DNA from: Caldithrix sp.
GTDB taxonomy: Bacteria > KSB1 > UBA2214 > DYKH01
Length of the DNA: 8,032 nucleotides
Reading direction: 5' to 3'
Assembly (NCBI GenBank): GCA_020722685.1
Contig: DYKH01000015.1
Location: 1 to 8,032, forward strand
The position numbers and the translations under genes are program-made. The notes below the pieces were generated by a model. That model saw only the letters and a list, made by a program, of their open reading frames with translations. It was not told the origin of the DNA and ran no database searches. Of this stretch, positions 1 through 6,289 are shown piece by piece (positions within the stretch are counted from its first letter, which is position 1; each line of letters starts with the position of its first letter).

Positions 1-2286
1 AGAGTGTTATAGACCGCCAGCGAAACGTGCTCTGCATCTTCAATCCTAAAGGCGAGTTTAGTCGAGGCGTTAAAAGGATTCGGATAGGCGATAAGCCCTG
101 CTTCTTCATTCGCTGTTGCTTGTCTTGCTTCTATGGGCTGAGTCTCATAGCCAAACATGCCCAAGTCGGCACTGTTCTTAGCTGCGGCCAGATCGCCCTG
201 CCTGTCTTTCGTATCGTCCGGATAGTCGCGAGCAAGGAACTCTTTTTCCAAGCGAGCCACCTCCGTTTCCATTCCGTAGGCAGCGTAATAGGCAATCAAT
301 TGCAACAGCAATTCTCTCTCACCAAGAGTGCCTTTGGGTGATTGCAAAGTGATCTTTTCTGCCTTTTTCAAATCCCCTTGCTGCGCATAAGCAAATGAAG
401 CCCAGTTTCGCGCTTGATGCGCCAATTCCGCATCCTTTGCCGTCAAATAGCTCTCGATGTATGACAAATCTTCCTTCAATGTCCCCAGCCGAAATGACGC
501 TTTGGCGAAATAGAACAACGCCTCTGCGGACTCTTGGGAATCGCCTTTTTCGCTTAGGGCTTGAGTAGCATAGTCCTTTGCATTCTGATAATCGTGGTTG
601 CGATAGGCCGCAATTGCATCAACAATCGGATCCACCGCTCGCTTCCACGTTGGCCCGGCGCTTTGAGGAGTTGGGAAAAATGGAGTTTTATCTACTGATC
701 CAAAGAACCAGGTATCCTGCGGTGCAGGGGCGCCCCAATAGTTATTCTCGGCCTTTATTGTCGAGCCCGTGGCGTTGAAGACATAGTAATCGCTGGCTGA
801 CCGATTGGCGAAATCATTATAACCGCCGGCATAAGTAACCGCATCACCTAACTTTGGCGAACCGCCTGCTACATGGACGGCTTTTGTTGACGCGGTCTGC
901 GACATGTCGAATACATTGCCATAGTCATAGCTGCCATCGCCTACCCAGGGAGATGTGCCGCTGCCGGCTGTGTACAAAAGACTATTGTTGCCGCTAATGG
1001 TCGAGAATGAACAGCGGGTAATAGTCCCGTCTGCACCGCTGTAAAACTGCGCTGGGATAAGGTTGATGGATTTAAGCTTGCTATTGGTGATCTCGGGATC
1101 ACAACTGTTGACTGCATATAATGGATAGGTGCCAGCAACATAGCACCTTTCGATGATTGGATAAGCACCTGATCCCGTGACATAAATACTGTAATTGTTA
1201 TCAGAAATCGAGCAGTCCTGAATCAGTGGGCTCGATCCTTCAATTCTCACGGCATACGATGCATTGTTCAAAGTACAATTTCTAAGATAGCTTGACGATG
1301 AAGCAGTAGAAGTAAAGCGAATACCATACCAGTTACCTCCGCCATTGTTTTTGAATTGGGCCTCATCGGCCTTGATAGCCGATCCCGAATCGATTGTAAG
1401 GGTGTAATTACCATTGACCTTGACTGTCGTACCGGGAAGCACAGTGAGTGTCTTGCCGTTGCTCATGGTGACGGAACCAAGAACAATCAAATTTCCAAAC
1501 CAATACTCATCACTTGTAAAAGTCCCACCAGTAACCGTGGTATAGGGAAGATGATTATGCTTCGTAATTGTAACGTAGAGAGGTCTTATCGGAGTGTTAA
1601 AAACGGCGCTCGAAACGTTATGAACAACCTCATGAAAGGCGACACCTTTGTCGCCGCTGCATGCACAAATATCACAGCCGGCTACTCCACCAGTACTAAC
1701 GGTAACGCTACTGGATGTATAGGTTACAGAAGCATTTGTGAATAGAGAAGGCACATCTGTCCACATTTCTGTTTCGGGGCAGCCTACTAAATTATGGGAA
1801 TAGTTCAGATAGTGATCAGGAAAAGTAGATTTTGCCATAAGCTCTGCAACCCCTAGATTCCAATCAGTGTTAACCAAGTTGGCGAAAGCTTCGTATAGAT
1901 CGGTCGATGTGCCTACCCAGCCGAATCTAGTATTACCTAAGAATGCAGGTCCGCCCGCTTTTGTAGTTACGGTAAAACCTTCCCCTAAATTTCTGCCAGG
2001 ATAACTGGTAATCTTAAAGTCATCAAAAGGCGTATTATTACATGATGTCGAATACAATATTGATGGATAATCCTCATTGGTCAAGCAATCAAGCCCATCT
2101 TGATTCTCCTGAACTTCGTAATTATCAATAGCATCTATTGTATTAATGCAGTACCGATCAGGTTTATTAAGCTGATGTGATTTGGTTACGATGTGATTCG
2201 GTTCACCATGCGCGAACCAGCTATACAAACCATAATGATTGTTCATTTCGGCGATTACGGAATTTGCAGTCGGGGAAGTAGGGTTG

Positions 2287-2301
2287 TCAGCAACCGCCTG
2301 A
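2287..2301 (-). other. One-base frameshift in the protease 3' fragment
   Basis: Upstream of this point the coding frame reads I-W-Q-E-N-P-S-G-G and then hits TGA at 2289-2287. Downstream the C25 sequence continues one frame over, as A-D-N-P-T-S-P-T. Dropping one T from the TT pair (plus-strand AA at 2292-2293) joins them as S-G-G-A-D-N-P-T. It is either a true decay mutation or a base-calling error. The overlap of open frames (2396 to 2290) limits where the shift can lie; I place it here by fit to the C25 family. Confidence 0.8.
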
Positions 2302-2615
2302 AGGATTTTCTTGCCAAATGGTGTGTATGAAAGCAGAAGGCAAACACGCCGATACCTGCCCCGCTTCGTTACCGTTCTGCATCTGATCGGACTGCATCAT
2401 AAACGACCTAGTAAGATATCCAAGATAAGCTGTGTTGCTGTTTGCCGGATCCAATTCATATTTCAGTAGTTTGGATGTCCAGTTTTGGATGTCTTGGGCA
2501 TTGGAGCAGAGTAAACGACCGACAAAGATTTCTGGGCTATAATCAGGATTATCACTCGGAGCGCCTTGGCCTATCCATTCGTCACCATCGACATCCCAAT
2601 CTCCATTAAAATCTG

Positions 2616-2623
2616 CGAAATAT
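2616..2623. repeat. Target-site duplication, left copy (CGAAATAT)
   Basis: This octamer is identical to 2776-2783 and directly abuts the inserted element. In the pre-insertion gene one copy encoded part of the L-Y-F-A junction. Confidence 0.9.
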
Positions 2624-2775
2624 GTACATATTTAGCCAACTGAATAATTGTGTCATTTCGAACGGAGTGAGAAATCTGGGAGCAACGAATTCGTACAACC
2701 ACGCAGATTCGGAAGTGACAGATTCCTCCCTGCGGTCGGAATGACAGGCTTTGGTTCAGACGGCTAAATTCTTAC
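2624..2775. mobile_element. 152-bp MITE-like element with long inverted repeats inside the protease gene
   Basis: The element has no coding capacity. Its ends are imperfect inverted repeats of about 55 bp: the left end begins GTACATATTTAGCCAACTGAA and the right end, read on the other strand, GTAAGAATTTAGCCGTCTGAA. Further in, the core arms 2651-2677 and 2720-2746 match at 22 of 27 positions, and both begin TGTCATT. It is flanked by an exact 8-bp direct duplication, CGAAATAT, at 2616-2623 and 2776-2783. Deleting 160 bp (the element plus one copy) restores the protease frame and gives a sensible protein junction, so the boundaries are fixed by both the duplication and the reading frame. GTA(A) ends with an 8-bp duplication resemble what I recall of IS66-family insertion sequences, so an IS66-type transposase acting in trans is an inference. 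Confidence 0.9.
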
Positions 2776-3898
2776 CGAAATATAAATCTGCGGGAATTTT
2801 ATACGCGTCCGTTTCCGTGATCCACTGATGAGCGTCATCGTCCCAATAGGTGTAATCCCAAGAATCAGTGAAATAGTATCCACAACCGAACCGAACTGGT
2901 ATAGTAGAAGCATCCCCCGCCAATAGCACCCACATCGTTTTAGGATCACCATCATAATAGCAGTCCGATAAATATTGTCGTACAGCTCCTGCCTGGTCGG
3001 TAATACAAGATACCACGTCTGTGGTGTAATGAGAAAAAATTTCATCGGTTGTTATCGTACCAGCTTTATATCCTTTTCTTGCTTTCCAGGAGACAAATGC
3101 TTCAAACTGTGACTTCAAAGCTGATGAAGTAATAACGACATATTCATAAGATTTAAACGGAACTGCTTGGGAAGCGGAAATTTTTCCTAGAGCCGAACGA
3201 ACCTGATATAGTGGGACGTCGTCAGGATTATCAACAATTCTTTCCAATATTTGATCGTAGATCTTCTGGCTTCTCAGGCTTCGTCTTCCTGTGCTCCTTC
3301 TTTGCCTTGTTACCGATTTTAATTCTAGCGTAAAACTAACATGAGAAAAGAAAATCAGCTTCCCGGATTCGGGATAATACTGCAAAGGGTAAACCGCCAC
3401 CGTGGCAATGTGATTATTGCCATCAAAATAATCGTCATGGGTGAGGCTGACTATTTCCCTTGGGTAAGGTGTATCTGATCCATAAACCGTAGGATCTGGT
3501 TCGACTAAGGCAGATTCCTGGAATTGTGGCGTCATTGGTAGGGGCGGCTGTGTCGGGTAAATCAAATGAACCCCGGGGAGTTCTAATTTGCTAGTCGAAA
3601 TGATAGAAATCCTATCAACATTCTGATCAGACGGAAGGATGAGATGGACATACTTGACAGGCAGATTTGGCTTGCCAATTTCAGCCGTTTCATTTAGCCT
3701 CGAAATTGTAACTTTTTCATAGACAACGCCGTCCTCTGCCGTCACTGCAGCAAATACGAGATTCGAAGCGGGAAAGTCAACAGAGTGCGAAATCTGAGCG
3801 TATAAGACATTGTTTTGCCACATTAGCATCAACGTAATCATCAACATCACTATCAGATCAGACGTTTTGGTAGGTGGAACAGACGCGATCACTTTCAT
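2756..3898 (-). pseudogene. C25 (gingipain-type) protease, 5' fragment: signal peptide, propeptide, N-terminal catalytic half
   Basis: C25 proteases are secreted cysteine endopeptidases with a propeptide that is removed on maturation. This fragment encodes 380 residues. It starts with a hydrophobic signal peptide (residues 1-35, ending L-Y-A-Q), then a C25 propeptide-like region (about 40-235) and the first part of the catalytic domain (from about 250: Y-V-V-I-T-S, W-K-A-R-K-G, W-V-L-L-A-G-D, I-P-A-D-L-Y-F). From residue 375 it reads into the inserted element and stops at a TGA (2758-2756). The catalytic His and Cys are therefore missing from this product. I chose ATG 3898 because AAAGGAGAG lies 5-7 nt upstream and a signal peptide follows directly; an in-frame ATG at 4042 would put 48 unconvincing residues ahead of it. 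A polybasic stretch (R-Q-R-R-S-T-G-R-R, residues 198-206) lies late in the propeptide. The gene follows the FG-GAP gene by 191 bp with no visible terminator, so shared transcription is possible. Confidence 0.93.
2776..2783. repeat. Target-site duplication, right copy (CGAAATAT)
   Basis: This is the second copy of the octamer at 2616-2623 and abuts the right end of the element. The spacing between copies (160 bp, which is 1 modulo 3) accounts exactly for the frame change between the two gene fragments. Confidence 0.9.
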
Positions 3899-3903
3899 GG
3901 CTT

Positions 3904-3913
3904 CTCTCCTTTT
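3904..3913 (-). promoter_or_regulatory. Strong ribosome binding site for the protease gene
   Basis: The minus strand reads AAAAGGAGAG, with the GGAG core 7 nt before ATG 3898. It decides the start in favour of 3898 over the in-frame ATG at 4042, which lacks a comparable site. Confidence 0.8.
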
Positions 3914-3949
3914 ACTTTCAAGAAGTGACAATCTGAAATGGTGAAAAAT

Positions 3950-3987
3950 CTGCGCTAATGCCCCTATCTGGCATAGGTAGTTCGCAG
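3950..3987 (-). other. Small hairpin in the protease gene leader
   Basis: CTGCG (3950-3954) pairs with CGCAG (3983-3987), and inside it CCTAT (3963-3967) pairs with ATAGG (3973-3977). It lies about 50 nt ahead of the protease start codon in a 191-bp gap in which I found no convincing promoter or terminator. It has no T-run, so it is not a terminator. It could be a leader structure or chance. Confidence 0.3.
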
Positions 3988-4089
3988 CCAAGTTTATTGC
4001 CATTTTTAGCAATATTGCGTGGCGGGCGAGCTTTATTTTCATAGAAGTTTCTATCTTGCATAGTTTCTTGATAATCCAACTGACTCTTT

Positions 4090-5595
4090 CTATCTGACCA
4101 AGAGAAGTTTGATGGTCTTAGAATATTTTGCTGTCGTTATCTGACAAAAATAAATTCCACTGGGGGCCCCCCGCGCATTCCAAACAATTGAATGATGCCC
4201 CTTTTCGAATCGACCGTCTACTAGGGTCTGTAAGGGTTTACCAAGACAATTAAAGATGACAAGACTAATATGGCTTCCCTGATCAAGCGAGAACTCAATT
4301 CTAGTAGCAGCATTAAAAGGATTCGGATAATTATTAAGTAGGTGGAATTTCTCTACCGGGTTCAGCTTTTTATGGTGGATGATTCTGTCCGTGAAACCGT
4401 AAGAATAAATGTAGACTTTACCATTTGCAGTTTGATAATTCGGAGATTTGGGAGCGCCAACGATTACTTCATCAAAACCATCGCCATTGATATCTCCTGG
4501 TATACAAAGATATGTTGAATATCCTCCCCAATGACTCTCACCTTCCATAGTGAAATCACATAAAGTATCTGGATTGGCAGATCCATAGTATCCGCGTATT
4601 TGTCCCACCATTTCTCCAGAAGCGTTCCTAAATCCTGAGTTTGATACCAAGAAGTCATTATAACCGTCATTGTTTATATCTCCTCCAACCGCATGCCTCG
4701 TGGTTCTTATGAGGCCAATTGTAGAATTTCTTATCACAATAACGCTATCTATCCCCAAGTATAGGCAAGCACCCGAACCTGTTGAAACCAAAAAGTCATC
4801 AAATCCGTCTCCGTTAGTATCGCCTGTATTAGATAGAGCATACTCACATAAGCCGGCCTGAGTCATGGTTGCGTCGGGTGCAGTATCCATATCAACTCCT
4901 CCATAAAATATCTTAAATGCATTTGTGTCCATGTTTGATGCGCAGTAAACAGAGCCAATAATTAGATCATCAAATCCATCGCAGTTAATGTCGCCTCCTC
5001 CACAGATTGCACCTCCCCAGAATTGTCCTGCCTGATCTCCTACAAAAACTTTGGCTGGAATTGTATCTAAATGCGCACCACCCCAAAACAGACATACTCT
5101 ACCCAGACCATCCCACCAATTGTATGTTGAGCTGAACGCCAAGTCATCGTAGCCATCGCTATTCAAATCTCCTACTCCACCAATCTTTCCAATTAAGGCT
5201 GGGACATACGGATAATTAAAATGAAAATTTGACATTGTCATTTTCCCATTTTCTCCGCCTAGATATGTTCGTAAACAGTCCGCAAGGAATGCGATGTCAC
5301 TAAAACCATCTCCATTAACATCTCCCGCGCCGCACGCAAAGGTAGTGGCGAATTCTAAATCGGCTACAGTGTCAAAAGGCGCACCGCCAAAGTATAGCTT
5401 GGCGTAGTTTGCCTTGGAAGAGTTAACCAGCACATCATCGAAGCCATCGCCATTTACATCTCCAGCCCATTCCACCTCGCCGGCTTGGTCACCAACACGC
5501 TCGCCAGTAATCGTTGCCATCAAGTAGAGACTATCCTGGGAATGGACTTGAGTAATGACAACTGTGAGTAGCAAGATCAACAATGACGCCCTCAT
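4090..5595 (-). CDS. Secreted FG-GAP/VCBS-type repeat protein with T9SS sorting domain
   Basis: The protein is 501 residues long and complete, and is predicted to be exported and surface-anchored or released through the T9SS. A hydrophobic signal peptide (residues 1-19, ending V-H-S before Q) is followed by seven acidic loops of the form G-D-x-N-x-D-G-x-x-D at residues 45-54, 91-100, 142-151, 201-210, 258-267, 305-314 and 367-376. These are the calcium-loop signatures of integrin-alpha-like beta-propeller blades, and seven is a natural propeller count. The C-terminal 80 residues form the sorting domain: N-Y-P-N-P-F-N (422-428), then P-S-G-I-Y-F, ending in L-L-L-V-R. ATG 5595 is chosen because GGAG lies 5 nt upstream and the signal peptide starts there. 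In-frame ATGs at 5628 and 5652 fall at or within the upstream terminator-like hairpin. Binding or adhesion is likely from the family, but no ligand can be read. Several loops carry Asn-Cys or Asn-Asn variants. Confidence 0.93.
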   Translation of the reverse strand: MRASLLILLLTVVITQVHSQDSLYLMATITGERVGDQAGEVEWAGDVNGDGFDDVLVNSSKANYAKLYFGGAPFDTVADLEFATTFACGAGDVNGDGFSDIAFLADCLRTYLGGENGKMTMSNFHFNYPYVPALIGKIGGVGDLNSDGYDDLAFSSTYNWWDGLGRVCLFWGGAHLDTIPAKVFVGDQAGQFWGGAICGGGDINCDGFDDLIIGSVYCASNMDTNAFKIFYGGVDMDTAPDATMTQAGLCEYALSNTGDTNGDGFDDFLVSTGSGACLYLGIDSVIVIRNSTIGLIRTTRHAVGGDINNDGYNDFLVSNSGFRNASGEMVGQIRGYYGSANPDTLCDFTMEGESHWGGYSTYLCIPGDINGDGFDEVIVGAPKSPNYQTANGKVYIYSYGFTDRIIHHKKLNPVEKFHLLNNYPNPFNAATRIEFSLDQGSHISLVIFNCLGKPLQTLVDGRFEKGHHSIVWNARGAPSGIYFCQITTAKYSKTIKLLLVR

Positions 5596-5604
5596 AATTT
5601 CTCC
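5596..5604 (-). promoter_or_regulatory. Ribosome binding site for the FG-GAP gene
   Basis: GGAG (5604-5601 on the minus strand) lies 5 nt before ATG 5595. It supports this start over the two upstream in-frame ATGs. Confidence 0.7.
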
Positions 5605-5628
5605 AAATTGCCAACGCATATTCTTCAT

Positions 5629-5704
5629 AAAACAAAAAAAGCCTGAACACACCTCACTCCAATATCTATTTTAGTCTTTGGAGTCAGGAGTTATTCAGGC
5701 TTTT
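5629..5704 (-). terminator. Terminator-like hairpin immediately ahead of the FG-GAP gene (candidate attenuator)
   Basis: The outer arms AAAAGCCTGAA (5637-5647) and TTCAGGCTTTT (5694-5704) are perfect 11-bp complements. An inner stem pairs ACTCCAA (5656-5662) with TTGGAGT (5678-5684). On the minus strand the hairpin is followed by TTTTTTTGTTTT, as in an intrinsic terminator. It ends only 25 nt before the ribosome binding site of the FG-GAP gene and lies downstream of the promoter at 5798-5826, so it would stop that gene's own transcript. This placement suggests attenuation rather than the end of an upstream gene, which already has its own terminator at 6222-6264. Confidence 0.65.
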
Positions 5705-5722
5705 GATGTCCTGTTTATCACT

Positions 5723-5763
5723 GCTGTTCCGTCGTTTTTCCACCGGCAAAAGACGAGAACAAC
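5723..5763 (-). other. Leader hairpin upstream of the attenuator-like terminator
   Basis: GCTGTTCCGTC (5723-5733) pairs with GACGAGAACAAC (5752-5763) with a one-base bulge and one wobble pair, leaving a loop containing GCCGGTGG. With the terminator-like hairpin it makes a leader of about 190 nt with two strong structures. I compared it from memory with c-di-GMP, cobalamin and TPP riboswitch consensus motifs and found no match, so the ligand, if any, is unknown. Confidence 0.45.
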
Positions 5764-5797
5764 TTCTTCGGCTCCTTCTCCCCCCTTATCTGGTGAC

Positions 5798-5826
5798 AGC
5801 ATAAATAAAATGAATGAAAATGTCAA
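5798..5826 (-). promoter_or_regulatory. Sigma-70-type promoter for the FG-GAP gene
   Basis: The minus strand reads TTGACA (5826-5821), a 17-bp AT-rich spacer, then TATGCT (5803-5798). The -35 box is a perfect consensus and the -10 box a fair one. Transcription would start near 5790 and give a leader of about 190 nt. The Bacteroidota-type TAnnTTTG box is not what is seen here. Confidence 0.65.
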
Positions 5827-6221
5827 GTTATTTTGTCGCTTTTTGGGGGTTCGTTTTCGCCGGTTTTAGCGGCATAATAGCTTGGGAAGGTGATAGAATG
5901 TCATTAGTCAAGGCTGACCTGTCAAGCGCTGGCCACAGAGACGGGTCGCTGTTTTCAAAAGCATCTTGTCTGAAATGCCCATTGTCATTTGTAGAAAGCT
6001 TTAGGTCACCGAAGTCGGGTTGGCTATTGCTAAGCAGTACTCAACCATTCAAAGATGCCTCCGGCATGACAATGAGGGAGAGCAGCAGTTGCGTTCGCAC
6101 GCCACTTTGCTTCGCATGGCATAACCTTTCCCTCTGTAAAGACACTTGTTGAAGGCCATCCTAACAGCTTACAGTCTAATAGCCTACTGCCTAAAAGCCT
6201 ACAGTCTAACAGCCTACAGCC
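5827..6221. other. Intergenic stretch without a credible gene
   Basis: I see no gene on either strand here. A plus-strand open frame of 112 codons (5814-6152) has no ribosome binding site, no recognisable domain and reads through the inverted-repeat element, so I treat it as chance. The stretch holds the inverted-repeat element at 5980-6074 and the tandem 15-bp units at 6161-6225, both entered separately. Confidence 0.6.
5980..6074. repeat. Inverted-repeat sequence resembling a dispersed miniature element
   Basis: CATTGTCAT (5980-5988) and ATGACAATG (6066-6074) are perfect 9-bp inverted repeats, with looser similarity continuing inward (GTAGAAAGCTTT against AAAGATGCC). The boundary hexamers TGTCAT and ATGACA and the 89-bp span between them resemble the 96-bp core of the element in the protease gene (2651-2746). 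The interior sequences differ. I cannot see a target duplication here. Confidence 0.45.
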
Positions 6222-6225
6222 TAAA
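6161..6225. repeat. Four tandem 15-bp units plus a partial fifth
   Basis: The units are CTAACAGCTTACAGT, CTAATAGCCTACTGC, CTAAAAGCCTACAGT and CTAACAGCCTACAGC, followed by CTAAA. They differ from one another at 2-4 positions. The array lies directly beyond the terminator of the carboxypeptidase-regulatory-like gene and is not translated in any credible gene. Confidence 0.85.
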
Positions 6226-6264
6226 ATAGAAAAACGGCCGGCACCACAAGCATGCCGACCGTTT
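6222..6264 (-). terminator. Intrinsic terminator of the CarboxypepD_reg-like gene
   Basis: AAACGGCCGGC (6232-6242) and GCCGACCGTTT (6254-6264) form an 11-bp GC-rich stem with a single mismatch and an 11-nt loop. On the minus strand it is followed by TTTTTCTATTTTA. It begins 25 bp after the TAG stop of the gene. Confidence 0.85.
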
Positions 6265-6289
6265 GTCTAATTTGCGATAATTGTCACCC

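Larger units (their letters stand above)
1..2623 (-). pseudogene. C25 (gingipain-type) protease, 3' fragment: catalytic His/Cys, beta-helix, TPR-like region, start of T9SS tail
   Basis: This is the downstream part of the protease gene that the mobile element at 2624-2775 interrupts. It runs off the left edge. It resumes with Y-F-A-D-F-N-G-D-W-D and continues through the second half of the C25 domain, including the conserved-looking G-R-L and Q-S-D-Q-M-Q stretches. A one-base frameshift near 2292 follows. The new frame gives W-F-A-H-G with the likely catalytic His (codon 2210-2208) and Y-S-T-S-C with the likely catalytic Cys (2042-2040), about residues 510 and 566 of the reconstructed protein. 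The domain closes with H-N-L-V-G-C-P-E near 1780. Next come an Ig-like segment (about 1740-1530), a right-handed parallel beta-helix (about 1520-720, Asn-rich, ending N-N-Y-W-G), helical TPR-like repeats (about 660-200) and the start of a T9SS sorting domain (Y-P-N-P-F-N at about 88-71). About 50 residues probably lie outside the window. No stop interrupts the frame from 2396 to base 1. Domain names are from family knowledge; the interruption is read directly. Confidence 0.93.

Noticed and set aside
27..1745. Short open frames on the plus strand (27-341, 578-778, 1356-1745) and a minus-strand one at 941-1183
   Set aside because: The minus strand in another frame encodes a continuous C25/beta-helix/TPR-like/T9SS protein across the whole stretch, so these are shadows.
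3899..4042. A longer N-terminus for the protease from ATG 4042
   Set aside because: A strong ribosome binding site and a signal peptide both point to ATG 3898; the extra 48 residues would bury the signal peptide.
4042..4089. A terminator between the FG-GAP and protease genes
   Set aside because: Only a tiny ATAGAA/TTCTAT palindrome is present, with no GC-rich stem and no T-run.
5596..5826. A c-di-GMP, cobalamin or TPP riboswitch in the FG-GAP leader
   Set aside because: The GCCGGTGG loop loosely recalls part of the cobalamin consensus, but the surrounding conserved boxes are missing, so I do not assign a class.
5814..6152. A 112-codon plus-strand open frame in the intergenic stretch
   Set aside because: It has no ribosome binding site and no domain, it overlaps the promoter of the FG-GAP gene, and it reads through the inverted-repeat element (giving K-D-A-S-G-M-T), a common source of spurious small proteins.
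6161..6225. A CRISPR array
   Set aside because: The units are 15 bp, directly adjacent and degenerate, with no spacers.
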